The notes under the pieces: generated by a model
Databases searched by the model: none
What the model saw: only the letters and a program-made list of their open reading frames with translations
What the model was told of the DNA's origin: nothing
Part shown: positions 48,670 to 57,808 of the stretch, in pieces
Layout of the letters: every line of letters begins with the position of its first letter
Position numbering within the stretch: position 1 is the stretch's first letter
Source of the DNA: Verrucomicrobiaceae bacterium
GTDB lineage: Bacteria > Verrucomicrobiota > Verrucomicrobiia > Verrucomicrobiales > Verrucomicrobiaceae
DNA: 64,000 nt
NCBI GenBank assembly: GCA_016713245.1
Contig: JADJPM010000004.1
Span: 1,550,001 to 1,614,000, forward strand
Direction of reading: 5' to 3'
Translations under genes and position numbers: made by a program

Positions 48670-50928
48670 ATGAAACTGCTCCTGAAGCCCCTTTGTGTCC
48701 TCGCCCTTCCGGTTGCCGCCCTCGCGGAGCCGGACTTCTACCGCGATGTGTTCCCGTTTTTGAAGGCGAACTGCGTCTCCTGCCACAACAAGACGACTAC
48801 CAAGGCCGGGCTGAACATGGAAACGCCCGAGTTGATGATCCAAGGCGGTGATTCCGGCCCCTCGATCGTTCCGGGTAAAAGCGCCGAGAGCCTCATCGTG
48901 ACCGCGTCTCTCCATAAGGAAGACATGGAGATGCCACCGCCGAAGAACAAATCTGGTGCGGTGAACCTCACGCCGGCGGAGATCGCCCTGCTGAAGCAGT
49001 GGATCGATCTCGGGGCGAAAAGCTCCACGCAGGTCGAACGCAGCGTGGCCTTGAAGGCCTTTGCGGCCAGCATTGATCCGATTTACGCCGTGGCGATGAC
49101 GAAGGATGGTCGCTACGCCGCCTGCGGTCGGTCGAATGACATCTTCATCTACGATCTGGCCACTCGGCGGATCGCGGCCCAGATCCCGGATGCGCATCGT
49201 GCCCTCGTGCAATCCCTGACCTTCAGCCCGGATGGCACCCGGCTGGCCAGCGGGAGCTTCCGCGAGGTGAAAATCTGGCAGGTGCAGCCCGCGAAGGCCG
49301 CTGCGGCTCCGGTGGCCTCGAAACCGGTGGACGCGGCCTTGGTCAAAAAGATCGCCGATAGCTCCAAACTGGCGGTTTTGGCCAGCGCCGCCTCCACCGA
49401 TGGCAAAACGGTCGCCACCGCCTGTGCCGATGGTTCCGTGCGGCTTTGGGACGCGGCCTCCGCCAAAGCGGTGATCGAGCTGCGTGGCACGCTGGCAGCC
49501 GCCAAGAAGTCGGTGGAGCATGATTGGACCATTGCGACCAGCCAGCTTGAGCAGGCCTTCCAGCAAGCCGAGATCACCCGCATGCAGGCGCAGGACAAAG
49601 CGCTCGATGAACTGCTCAAGAAGGCCAATGAGGCCATCACCTCGATGAAGAAGGTGCTGCCGGAAAAACAAAAAGCCGTACCCGCGACCACCACGGCGAA
49701 AAACGAGGCGCAAAAGGCGGTGGATGGCGTGAACGGCAAAATCAAAGCCGCGCCCGGTGGCAAGCCGGATGCCACGCTCGATCGCGAGCTGAAAGCGGCG
49801 CAGGAGAAGCTCATCACCGCGAAGATGACAGAGGTTTCCGCCCTCGCTGCGGTGTCCGCCGCCGAGAGCAATGTGAAGGACGCCGAAGATGACGTGAAAC
49901 GCATCACCGAATCGAAGGCGAAGAATGCCAAAAGCATCGCGACGGCGAACGCGGCCATCACCACGGCCAAAGCGGCGCAGGACAAGGCCAGCGCCGAGCT
50001 TGCCGCCTTGAAGCAAATGCTCGCCAAAGCCACCACGAAGCCTCTCGCGGTTGGTTTTTCCGCCGATGCAGGCCGTGTGGCGGCGCTGTTCGAGGACGGC
50101 GTGCTACGCGTGTGGGCTGCGGCCACCGGACTGGTCATCGAAGAGAGCAGCGGTAGCAGCGCAGGCACCACCACGATCACCAGCGGGCCGGATGGCTCCT
50201 TCACGGCGGTCAAAGCTCTCACGCTCAACACCCGTGGTGCTGCGGCGTGGGCCTTGGAGCGCACCCTGAATGAAAAAGGCCTCTTCGCGGACCGCGTGAA
50301 TGCCGTGCGATTCAGCCCCGATGGCAAAACACTGGCTGCTGGCGGTGGCGAGCTTTCCCGCACGGGCGACATCACCTTCTTCGAGGTGGCTTCCGGCAAG
50401 GTCGTCCGCACCTGGAAGGAAAAACACAGCGACACCGTCCTGTGCCTCGATTTCTCACCCGATGGGAAACTCCTTGCTTCGGGAGCGGCAGATAAAATCA
50501 CGCGGGTGACGGACATCGCCTCCGGCAAGCAGGTGAACCTCTTTGAAGGCCACACACATCATGTGATGAGCGTGGCCTTCCGCTCGGATGGTCGCGTGCT
50601 CGCCACCGCGGGTGCCGAGGGCACCGTGTCCACCTGGGACATGATCATCGGCGAGCGGAAGAAGAAGATCGAAGGGTGGACGAAGGAGGTCACCTCCCTG
50701 CAATTCATCGGGGCCACCCGCCAGCTCGTCATCGCCTCCGGTGACAACAAGGTGCGAATCGTCACCGATGATGGTGGCGAGGTGCGCAGCATCGCCAACC
50801 TGCCCGATTACATGCAGGCGGCTGCCAGCACGCCGAATGGAGCCATGCTCATCGCAGGCGGTGAGGACAGCTTCCTCCGCGTTTGGGATGGCACGAACGG
50901 CAAGGAGTTGGCCGCGTTTGGTCATTGA
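48670..50928 (+). CDS. PSCyt1-type cytochrome c domain plus WD40 repeats
   Basis: The 752-residue exported protein has a signal peptide (MKLLLKPLCVLALPVAALA), then a planctomycete-type cytochrome c domain with haem site CVSCH (C35, C38, H39) and a downstream MPPPKNK, where the Met may be the distal ligand. WD40-type repeats follow (DGTRLASGSFREVKIW, KTVATACADGSVRLWDA). They are interrupted by a coiled coil of about 170 residues (about 275-445) before further WD40 units and a final FLRVWDGTNGKEL. It lies 44 bases after the heparinase-like gene. Such proteins are typical of these phyla and often occur near polysaccharide-degrading enzymes; the role is unproven. Confidence 0.85.
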   Translation: MKLLLKPLCVLALPVAALAEPDFYRDVFPFLKANCVSCHNKTTTKAGLNMETPELMIQGGDSGPSIVPGKSAESLIVTASLHKEDMEMPPPKNKSGAVNLTPAEIALLKQWIDLGAKSSTQVERSVALKAFAASIDPIYAVAMTKDGRYAACGRSNDIFIYDLATRRIAAQIPDAHRALVQSLTFSPDGTRLASGSFREVKIWQVQPAKAAAAPVASKPVDAALVKKIADSSKLAVLASAASTDGKTVATACADGSVRLWDAASAKAVIELRGTLAAAKKSVEHDWTIATSQLEQAFQQAEITRMQAQDKALDELLKKANEAITSMKKVLPEKQKAVPATTTAKNEAQKAVDGVNGKIKAAPGGKPDATLDRELKAAQEKLITAKMTEVSALAAVSAAESNVKDAEDDVKRITESKAKNAKSIATANAAITTAKAAQDKASAELAALKQMLAKATTKPLAVGFSADAGRVAALFEDGVLRVWAAATGLVIEESSGSSAGTTTITSGPDGSFTAVKALTLNTRGAAAWALERTLNEKGLFADRVNAVRFSPDGKTLAAGGGELSRTGDITFFEVASGKVVRTWKEKHSDTVLCLDFSPDGKLLASGAADKITRVTDIASGKQVNLFEGHTHHVMSVAFRSDGRVLATAGAEGTVSTWDMIIGERKKKIEGWTKEVTSLQFIGATRQLVIASGDNKVRIVTDDGGEVRSIANLPDYMQAAASTPNGAMLIAGGEDSFLRVWDGTNGKELAAFGH

Positions 50929-50969
50929 ATCCGCGTCTGGATTGCGGTTTAGGCACGCGTCCACCTTCC

Positions 50970-51449
50970 ATGAAATACACCGCCCTCGCCGCCTCCACGC
51001 TGCTGCTCCTCACGAGCTGCCAGAACTCTCCCAAGAAAGAAACGGCTGCTGCCGCCACCACACCGAAGGCTTCCCAGCCAGCCACGGCCTCGGCAGATGC
51101 CTCCGGCTTTGTGAGCACGGCCAGTGGCCTGCGCTATAAAGTGCTGTCCTCCGGGCCCGCTGGCGGACAGCGCCCCACGATCAATGACACCGTCGTGGTG
51201 CATTATCGCGGCACGCTCGTGGACGGCACCGTCTTCGACAGCTCCTACGATCGCGGTCAGCCAGCCAGCTTTGGCGTCAGCCAGGTCATCCCAGGCTGGA
51301 CTCAGGCGCTCCAGATGATGAAGCCTGGCGATCAATGGCTCATTCAGGTGCCCTTTAACCTCGCCTACGGCAGCAGTGGCTCACCACCGAAGATTCCTCC
51401 CTTTGCCGATCTGATCTTCCGCGTCGAACTGCTGAATGTGCTGCGCTGA
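50970..51449 (+). CDS. FKBP-type peptidyl-prolyl isomerase lipoprotein
   Basis: The protein has a lipoprotein signal peptide (MKYTALAASTLLLLTSC) with lipobox LTSC, an Ala/Thr-rich linker, and one FKBP domain. The domain shows DTVVVHYRGTLVDGTVFDSS, IPGWTQALQMMKPGD, NLAYGSSG and FRVELLNVL, with the expected aromatic and acidic substrate-pocket residues. It should speed proline isomerisation during folding of exported proteins. It starts 41 bases after the cytochrome/WD40 gene. ATG 50970 begins the signal peptide. Confidence 0.93.
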   Translation: MKYTALAASTLLLLTSCQNSPKKETAAAATTPKASQPATASADASGFVSTASGLRYKVLSSGPAGGQRPTINDTVVVHYRGTLVDGTVFDSSYDRGQPASFGVSQVIPGWTQALQMMKPGDQWLIQVPFNLAYGSSGSPPKIPPFADLIFRVELLNVLR

Positions 51450-51493
51450 GACGCTGCCTTGGTGGTTTCGCTCCCGCTCACTCTCGCGACTGT

Positions 51494-51520
51494 CTGCCAC
51501 GCTGCTGCTCGGCGTGGCAG
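51494..51520. terminator. hairpin between convergent genes
   Basis: CTGCCACGC (51494-51502) and GCGTGGCAG (51512-51520) form a perfect 9-bp stem with a 9-base loop between the convergent FKBP and D-aminoacylase genes. There is no T-run on either side, so a bidirectional terminator role is only suggested by position. Confidence 0.4.
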
Positions 51521-51605
51521 TCGATGCCGATGAAGGGGGCAGGCCAATGCCATGGGCAAACTGACATTTGCGGCTGCGGGTGAATCGTCGATAGATGCCG
51601 CGAGA

Positions 51606-53162
51606 TCATTTCACGTTCTTGCGCACGATTTGGCCGGGGCGTTCATCGGTGAGCTTGGCATCGCGGAGGACAAGGCGACCGTTCACAAGGACGTGGGGGA
51701 TGCCTTCGGCGTGGTGGTGTGGGTCGGCGAAGGTGCTGGGATCGGTGACCTTGGCAGGATCGAGGAGGACGATGTCGGCGATGAAGCCGGTTTTGAGCTG
51801 GCCGCGATCTTGGAGCTGGAAGGTGGCGGCTGGCAGGCTGGTCATGCGGCGGATGGCGTCTTCGAGAGTGAGCAATTTCAGGTCGCGAACGTAGCGGCCG
51901 AGCACGCGGGCGTTGTTGCCATAGCTGCGAGGGTGCGGCACGTCCTCACCGAGGAGGCGCGGGCCGCCATCGCTGGCGATCATGGTGAATGGATGCTTCA
52001 AAAAGGCCTGCAAATCGTCCTCGTTCATGCCGTGGAAGATGGCGCTGGCGCCGCCACGGGCTTCGAGATCGAGGATGGTCTCGATCTGGTCTTCGAGCGT
52101 GTCCTTGCCACGCAGGATTTTCGCGGCCTCGGGGATGTTTTTGCCATTCAACTCGGGATTCATCGCGGTTCGGGCAATCACCGCATAGGCGTAGTCCTGG
52201 CGTCCCTGACGCTCACGCATCTTCGCCATGCCTTCGAGGATTTTCGTTTTCTCAGCGGGATCGGCGAGACGCTTCACAAAATCCTCCCGCGTGCCTTCCA
52301 GCGCGGCATCGGGGATGGTTTGTCGAAGGCCGGTGCTGCTGGCGGTGTAGGCGTATTGATCGTGGGTGATCTTCAAACCATCCGCCCGCGCTTGGTCGAG
52401 CACGGCGAGAACCTCGGCGGCCTTTCCCCAGGCGGTGGGGCCGCTGAGCTTGATGTGGGAGACCTCGGCGCGGCAACCGCTTTCCTTGGCGATGCGGATG
52501 AGCTCGTCGAGGGCGTCGAAGATCTTCACCGTCTCGGCCCGCATGTGGCTGACGTAGATGCCATCGTGCTGCGACACGACCTCGGCGAGCGCGATGATCT
52601 CATCCGTCTTGGCAAAGCTGCCCGGCACATAGATCAGGCCGGTGCTCAGGCCCACCGCGCCGTCCTTCATCGCCTGATCGACGATCTGGCTCATCGTCGC
52701 GAGCTGCTCGGCATTCGGAGCACGGATGAAGCTGCCACCCATGCCTTCTTTGCGCACGGAACCATGGCCGATGAGCGTGCCCACATTCAGCGCGGGCTTG
52801 GCGGCTTCGATCTCCCTGAAGAACTTGGCCACATCGGTGCGGGAGTTGCCGCAATTGCCGGTGATGATGGTCGTCACGCCCATGCGGAGGAAGTTTTCCG
52901 CCACGGGATTCCCGCAGATGTCCTCCGAGTGGGTGTGGACATCAATGAAGCCCGGCGCGGCCACGAGTCCGCGGGCGTCCAGGGTATCCGCCGCCGTGCC
53001 GGTGAAGTCGCCGAGCGCGGCGATGCGGCCGTCCTTGATGCCGATGCGGCCTTTTTGAAGCGGGGAGCCGGTGCCATCGGTGATTTGGGCATTTTCGATG
53101 ATCAGATCGAAATCCGCCGCCTGGGCGGAGAGGGCAAAAAGCAGGAGAAAAAGCCGGAGCAT
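51606..53162 (-). CDS. exported N-acyl-D-amino-acid deacylase (D-aminoacylase family)
   Basis: This 518-residue amidohydrolase has a signal peptide (MLRLFLLLFALSAQA). The beta-sandwich strand DFDLIIENAQITDGTG follows, and the metal-binding motif GFIDVHTHSED. Later landmarks are ITGNCGNSR (the Cys that often ligates zinc in D-aminoacylases), GHGSVR, SHMRAE, EVSHIK and the C-terminal sandwich KTGFIADIVLLDP. The family hydrolyses N-acyl-D-amino acids or dipeptide-like amides; its neighbour ddl makes it tempting to link it to D-amino acid recycling, but that is inference. ATG 53162 is preferred because it begins the signal peptide. Confidence 0.88.
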   Translation of the reverse strand: MLRLFLLLFALSAQAADFDLIIENAQITDGTGSPLQKGRIGIKDGRIAALGDFTGTAADTLDARGLVAAPGFIDVHTHSEDICGNPVAENFLRMGVTTIITGNCGNSRTDVAKFFREIEAAKPALNVGTLIGHGSVRKEGMGGSFIRAPNAEQLATMSQIVDQAMKDGAVGLSTGLIYVPGSFAKTDEIIALAEVVSQHDGIYVSHMRAETVKIFDALDELIRIAKESGCRAEVSHIKLSGPTAWGKAAEVLAVLDQARADGLKITHDQYAYTASSTGLRQTIPDAALEGTREDFVKRLADPAEKTKILEGMAKMRERQGRQDYAYAVIARTAMNPELNGKNIPEAAKILRGKDTLEDQIETILDLEARGGASAIFHGMNEDDLQAFLKHPFTMIASDGGPRLLGEDVPHPRSYGNNARVLGRYVRDLKLLTLEDAIRRMTSLPAATFQLQDRGQLKTGFIADIVLLDPAKVTDPSTFADPHHHAEGIPHVLVNGRLVLRDAKLTDERPGQIVRKNVK

Positions 53163-53230
53163 GGCCGCGATGGTGCTCTGGAAGGAAAGGCTTGCCAAGC
53201 GAGAACCGGCTTGGCATGGCTAGCCACCTC

Positions 53231-54154
53231 ATGATTGACCTCAAAGACAAGAAAATTGCCGTCCTGAAGGGCGGCCCCGGCTCGGAACGCAAGGTGTCTC
53301 TCAAGACCGCCGAAAGCGTGGTGGAGGCGCTCGCCTCGCTCGGGGCGCAGGTCATCGAGGTGGATGTCACGGGGCCGGATTTCGAGGTGCCTGCGGATGT
53401 CTTCATCGCGATGAATTTGATCCACGGCACCTTCGGCGAGGACGGGCAAATCCAGGCCATCCTCGAAGCCAAAGGCATCCGCTACACCGGTGCCGGGGTG
53501 GAGACGAGCCGCATTGCTTTCGATAAGAAGTTGAGCAAAGAGCGCTTCGTCGCCGCTGGCGTGCCCACACCGCGCTCGCAGATTTATCCGCTCGATGGCA
53601 GCGCGAAGCTGGAGATCGGCTTTCCGCTCGTGGTGAAGCCACCGTGCGAAGGCTCCAGCGTCGGCGTGCATATCTGCCATCATCAAAGCGAGTTCGACGC
53701 GGCCAGCGAGGACGCGAAGAAGTTCGGCAAGGACACGCTGATCGAAGACTATGTGGCGGGCAAAGAACTCACCGTCGGTGTTTTGGGCGATCAAGTGCTG
53801 CCCGTGATCCACATCGAGCCGGTGGATGGCTTCTACGACATCAACAACAAGTACCCCTGGATGACCGGCAAGGGCAAGACGCTCTACCATTGCCCCGCGC
53901 CCTTCAGTGAAGCGGTGACAAAGCAAATCCAGGACGCGGCCTTGGCCGCCTTCCGCAGTTGTGGCACCGAAGTGTATGGCCGCGTGGATGTGATGCTGCG
54001 CGATAGCGATCAAGCGCCCTTCGTGCTGGAGATCAACACCATCCCCGGCATGACCAGTAGCTCGCTTTTGCCAAAAGCCGCGAAGGCCGTGGGCATTGAG
54101 TTTCCGCAGCTTTGCGCCCGCATCATTGAGTTGTCTCTGGCCGCGAGGCCGTGA
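53231..54154 (+). CDS. ddl: D-alanine--D-alanine ligase
   Basis: Ddl joins two D-alanines for peptidoglycan precursors. The 307-residue ATP-grasp enzyme has IAVLKGGPGSERKVSLKT, HGTFGEDGQIQAIL, the ATP-binding VVKPPCEGSSVGVH, and the metal and substrate end FVLEINTIPGMTSSSLLPKA, all typical. ATG 53231 is used; 53216 is an alternative adding five residues. A Ser/Thr kinase gene follows after 39 bases on the same strand, and the D-aminoacylase gene is divergent. Confidence 0.96.
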   Translation: MIDLKDKKIAVLKGGPGSERKVSLKTAESVVEALASLGAQVIEVDVTGPDFEVPADVFIAMNLIHGTFGEDGQIQAILEAKGIRYTGAGVETSRIAFDKKLSKERFVAAGVPTPRSQIYPLDGSAKLEIGFPLVVKPPCEGSSVGVHICHHQSEFDAASEDAKKFGKDTLIEDYVAGKELTVGVLGDQVLPVIHIEPVDGFYDINNKYPWMTGKGKTLYHCPAPFSEAVTKQIQDAALAAFRSCGTEVYGRVDVMLRDSDQAPFVLEINTIPGMTSSSLLPKAAKAVGIEFPQLCARIIELSLAARP

Positions 54155-54193
54155 GATTTCACGCCACGCGCCGTTTGATCCCCTCCCGCCCTC

Positions 54194-55924
54194 ATGTCTG
54201 ACGAAACCCCGCACGCTCATCCTTTGCCCTTCGACGTTCCAACCGTCGAGGAGATGAACGCGCTGCTGCCGCAGTATGAGTTTCGCAAGCTGGCGGCTTT
54301 TGGCGGCATGGGCGCGGTGTATCGCGCACAGCAGGCCAGCCTGGATCGTCCGGTGGCGGTGAAGATCCTGCCGCCAGCCTTTGGCAAGGAAGCGGAGTTC
54401 GCGGATCGCTTCAAGACGGAAGCCCGCGCCATGGCGAAGCTCAACCACACGAACATCGTGACGGTGTATGACTTCGGCATCTCACGGGAAGGGCATTTTT
54501 ACCTCGTCATGGAATGGGTGGAAGGCCACACGCTGCATGAGCTCGTGCAAAAGGGCAGTATCCCGCTGCGCAAGGTGGCGAACTACGTCATGCAGCTCTG
54601 TGATGCGCTGCACTTCGCCCACAGCCACAAGATCATTCACCGCGATGTGAAGCCCGGTAACATCATGGTGAACGACGAGGACCGCGTGAAGGTGGCGGAC
54701 TTCGGCCTCGCTCGACCGATGACTGGCGAGGCAGAGGAGAATCCCTTCGGCACGCCCGATTACGCCGCGCCGGAGATCATGGACAAACGCGGCGTGGATC
54801 AGCGGGCGGACATCTTTGCGGCGGGTGTCGTGCTTTACGAACTGCTCACTGGTCGCGTGCCTGCCACGCCGCGCCGTTCCGTCACGGAATACTGCCCAGT
54901 GAACAAGCGCTGGGACGAGATCATCGCCAAGGCCACCGATCCTGATCCTGATAAGCGCTACCCGGATGCGCTCGAATTCCGCGCCCACATGGCTGCCGCC
55001 CTGACGCTCGGCACCAGCGCCTCGCCGTTGGTCGTCACGGAGACGAAGCCGATCTCGAAAGAGCCCGAGAGAGCCGAACCGAAGCCTGTCGCGAAGGTTT
55101 TGCCATGGCCGAAGATCGCTTTTGCTGTCGTCGCCGTGTTGTGCGTGGTGTTGATCGTGTTCATGAAACCTGCCGACGAGGCGCCCAAGCCCGTCGAGGT
55201 CGAAAAACCCGCGCCGAAGGTCGAAAAGGTCGCCGAAGCTCCACCGCCGGAAAAACCTGCGAAACCTGAAAAGAAGGTCGAGGAGCCCAAAAAGGTCGAG
55301 GAACCGAAAAAGGTCGTCGTGCCCGAGGTGAAGCCTGCGCCAGCCATGGTCGCCGTGAAGCCAGCGCCTGCGCCTGCGCCCGCACCTCCCATGCCAACAC
55401 CAGCGCCGGTGCCTGTGATGACCTCGGCGGAGTTGCTCGCGAAGCTCGAAAGCGCTGATCCCGAGCTCACGCAGATCATCGTCGGCATCACGGCTTCATG
55501 GGATGCGAACCCCGATGCCAATCCCGGCCCAGCCAAGAAGGAACTGGCTTCGAAGTACATCCCGTATTTGCAAAAGACGCTCGCCACCACGCCCCCCGCC
55601 CAGCGTGATCCGATTTTGAGCGAGATCTCAAACGTCGCGAACAACCAGCCGCTGCGTGAAGCCGACGACACGTGGCCTGCTGTGCTGAAACAGCTCCGCC
55701 AGACCTACGACACGCAGATGAGCGCCATCACCAGCAAGGCCGAAGCCGCTGGCAAGCAACTGCTGCAATCTCAGCAGGCCTCCATCCTCCAACTCGCCAA
55801 AGACCGCGCCGCGAAAGGTGACCAAGATGGTGCCCGCCGCGCCGAGTTGGTGGCCACGGCCCTCGTGCAGTTGACCGTTCGTCCCACGATTGAAGCCTTG
55901 AAGGAAACGGGCGGGAAATTGTAA
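54194..55924 (+). CDS. membrane-anchored Ser/Thr protein kinase
   Basis: The 576-residue protein has a eukaryotic-like kinase domain (about 28-270). It shows the Gly-rich loop AAFGGMGAVYRA, VAVKIL, the catalytic HRDVKPGNIM (D151), DFGLARP and AAPEIMD. A proline-rich linker, one transmembrane helix (about 305-325), a long Pro/Lys/Glu-rich stalk with EPKKVEEPKKV repeats, and a helical outer domain follow. No PASTA repeats are present. Its position right after ddl suggests co-expression with cell-wall synthesis, though a regulatory link is not shown by the sequence. Confidence 0.92.
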   Translation: MSDETPHAHPLPFDVPTVEEMNALLPQYEFRKLAAFGGMGAVYRAQQASLDRPVAVKILPPAFGKEAEFADRFKTEARAMAKLNHTNIVTVYDFGISREGHFYLVMEWVEGHTLHELVQKGSIPLRKVANYVMQLCDALHFAHSHKIIHRDVKPGNIMVNDEDRVKVADFGLARPMTGEAEENPFGTPDYAAPEIMDKRGVDQRADIFAAGVVLYELLTGRVPATPRRSVTEYCPVNKRWDEIIAKATDPDPDKRYPDALEFRAHMAAALTLGTSASPLVVTETKPISKEPERAEPKPVAKVLPWPKIAFAVVAVLCVVLIVFMKPADEAPKPVEVEKPAPKVEKVAEAPPPEKPAKPEKKVEEPKKVEEPKKVVVPEVKPAPAMVAVKPAPAPAPAPPMPTPAPVPVMTSAELLAKLESADPELTQIIVGITASWDANPDANPGPAKKELASKYIPYLQKTLATTPPAQRDPILSEISNVANNQPLREADDTWPAVLKQLRQTYDTQMSAITSKAEAAGKQLLQSQQASILQLAKDRAAKGDQDGARRAELVATALVQLTVRPTIEALKETGGKL

Positions 55925-56010
55925 GGCCAGATAGAGGAACGGGCAGCTTCGGTGACGATGTGCCGGGGATCGTGTGCTCATGGCACCGTCCACTTGTCGG
56001 GCCAAGTCTT

Positions 56011-56219
56011 CTAAGCAGACTTATTCCGTAACCACTTTGCAACCAAAGCGCCCAACGCTGATGGGATGCCAAAAATCGAAGTGGAGAGGATCAAATACGC
56101 CAGGAATCAGATGGAGTGACTATTGGTCCAAACCCCAGATTGATGGCTGAAACGACTGCCGCTTGGCCAATCATAGAGATTTCATTCAAAGGGAAGCTGA
56201 CTGGTAAATGGTGCATCAT
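56011..56219 (-). CDS. small membrane protein, frame broken once
   Basis: The start at 56219 overlaps the lipoprotein stop (ATGA). One frame reads MMHHLPVSFPLNEISMIGQA and AVVSAINLGFGPIVTPSDS. Then at about 56100-56102 the natural continuation LAYLILSTSIFGIPSALGAL, ending VAKWLRNKSA, lies in another frame and stops at 56011. One missing base restores a ~70-residue protein with two hydrophobic helices. I do not recognise it. The N-terminal coding sequence resembles 56528-56571, just upstream of the lipoprotein gene. Confidence 0.4.
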
Positions 56220-56533
56220 TCTTCGATCAAGTTGCGTGTGCGAAAACCAAATCCTTCATCAATCAGTTTTCCATCTCTGTATGTGCATCGTCTCCCACGA
56301 GAAAATGACTTTGAATAGGGCTTGTCCCAAAAATAGCAATCACCGTGGAGCACACTCTTCCCACTAGCATCCAAATACATCTGCAAACTGGCTACGTAAC
56401 GACCCTTCGAGTCGCGCCGCTCAACATCTAAAATTTTCTTATCTTCGATTACAGTGACGCAGACTGTAGACTCGGTGTAGGACTGGCAGCACGCCAGCAA
56501 GAGGGTAATAGCTCCAAGTATACAATTTTTCAT
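56216..56533 (-). CDS. small predicted lipoprotein (105 aa)
   Basis: The protein starts MKNCILGAITLLLACCQSYT, a lipoprotein-type signal with a likely lipobox LLAC. The mature part is beta-rich with aromatic/Gly motifs (RYVASLQMYLDASGKSVLHG, then FWDKPYSKSFSRG). It resembles the MORN-like 'toxin-antitoxin system YwqK-type antitoxin' surface proteins only vaguely, so I leave it unassigned. It lies 72 bases after the PAS histidine kinase gene, same strand, and overlaps the next small membrane gene. Base composition is AT-richer than its neighbours. Confidence 0.55.
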   Translation of the reverse strand: MKNCILGAITLLLACCQSYTESTVCVTVIEDKKILDVERRDSKGRYVASLQMYLDASGKSVLHGDCYFWDKPYSKSFSRGRRCTYRDGKLIDEGFGFRTRNLIEE

Positions 56534-56605
56534 TCAGAGGGAAGCTGGGGAAGCTTATTGGCAAATGGTGCAACCAGCAGGAGTAAGTGGAGTGACCGGT
56601 GGGGT

Positions 56606-57751
56606 CTATTCGCCGGGCTGTGGGAGGAGTCGGATTTTTTTCTCCACCAAGGGGATCCAGAGGGTGATGCAGGTGCCATGGCCTTCGCGGGATTCGATAT
56701 CGATCTCGCCGCCGTGCTCACGGATGATGCGGCGGACGATGAGGAGGCCGAGACCGGTGCCGGTGCTGCGGGTGGTGGAAAATGGCTGGAAGAGCTTGCC
56801 CATCTGGTCGGCGTTGATGCCTTTGCCTGAGTCTTCAAAGCTCAGGCGCACCTCGTAATCCGTGAAGGTGCCGCCGATGGTGAGGAGGCCGCCTTGTGGC
56901 ATGGCCTGGCAGGCATTGCGGATGAGGTTGTGGAAGGCCTGTTTGATCTGCGCGGCATCGAGCGGCATCGCGGGTAGATCCGCTCGAAGGTCAAGCTTCA
57001 CCGTCACCTTGGCCTGCTCGATTTCGGGCTTGAGCACGCGGAGGCATTCATCGAGCAGATCGCGGATCTGCACCTGCTGGACCTGCGGTTGCGTGGGCCG
57101 GATGGCGGCGAGGAATTGGCTGATGATGCCATCGAGCCGCTTGATCTCACTGGAAGCCACATCGAGGTGTTCGCGTAGGGGTTCGCCCTTGGTGCCCATT
57201 TTCTTCAAACGACGCTCCAGCAGTTGGAGGTGGATGGTGAGGGAATTGAGTGGATTGCCCAGTTCGTGGGCCACGCCCGCGGCGAGCATGGTGAAGGCAT
57301 TCAAGCGCTCGCTTTCGAGCTGTTCCTCCGTGCGTTTTCGCGTCTCGGTGACATCACGGATGAGCATCACGAAGCCCATGGAAGTATCCTTGTCTTCGAT
57401 GGAGGTGATGTAGAAGTTGAGGAAGCGGTTCTCCGGGTAAAAAACCTCCATGTCGCGGCTGATGACGGTGCCGGGTGTCATCATGCCATCCCAGTCCAGG
57501 CCGCGCACGCCTTGGGCGAGGCGCTGGCCGATGACGGCATCCTTTTTCATGCCAAAGAACTGGCAGGCGGCGCGGTTCACATAGGTCACCTGACCTTCGG
57601 GATCGAGGAGGATGACGCCTTCCTGAAGGGCTTCGAAAACCTTTTCCAGGAGGCCTTTCTCACGCAGCAACTCCAGCACGATGCTCTGCACCTCGCCGGG
57701 TTCGAGGCGGTCCATGCGTTTGATGAGCTTGTCGATGAAGGCGGAGCGCAT
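56606..57751 (-). CDS. soluble PAS-domain sensor histidine kinase
   Basis: The 381-residue protein lacks membrane helices. A short helical N-terminus is followed by a PAS domain (EGVILLDPEGQVTYVNRAAC, ending MLIRDVTETRKR). HisKA has the phosphoacceptor H162 in AGVAHELGNPLNSL. The HATPase domain has NLIRNACQAMPQGG, EDSGKGI and TGTGLGLLIVRRI. The HELGNPLNSL form is typical of NtrB-like kinases. No response regulator gene is next to it, so its partner is elsewhere. The signal may be redox or a small ligand bound by PAS, but nothing in the sequence defines it. Confidence 0.92.
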   Translation of the reverse strand: MRSAFIDKLIKRMDRLEPGEVQSIVLELLREKGLLEKVFEALQEGVILLDPEGQVTYVNRAACQFFGMKKDAVIGQRLAQGVRGLDWDGMMTPGTVISRDMEVFYPENRFLNFYITSIEDKDTSMGFVMLIRDVTETRKRTEEQLESERLNAFTMLAAGVAHELGNPLNSLTIHLQLLERRLKKMGTKGEPLREHLDVASSEIKRLDGIISQFLAAIRPTQPQVQQVQIRDLLDECLRVLKPEIEQAKVTVKLDLRADLPAMPLDAAQIKQAFHNLIRNACQAMPQGGLLTIGGTFTDYEVRLSFEDSGKGINADQMGKLFQPFSTTRSTGTGLGLLIVRRIIREHGGEIDIESREGHGTCITLWIPLVEKKIRLLPQPGE

Positions 57752-57808
57752 GGATGGGGTTTACCGTTCAGAGTTCCATGTTCAAGGTTCAAAGCGTCCG
57801 CTCGCCTT

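Noticed and set aside
53102..54448. 448-codon minus-strand frame opposite ddl and the kinase gene
   Set aside because: Crosses the opposite strand of two real genes and has no motif.
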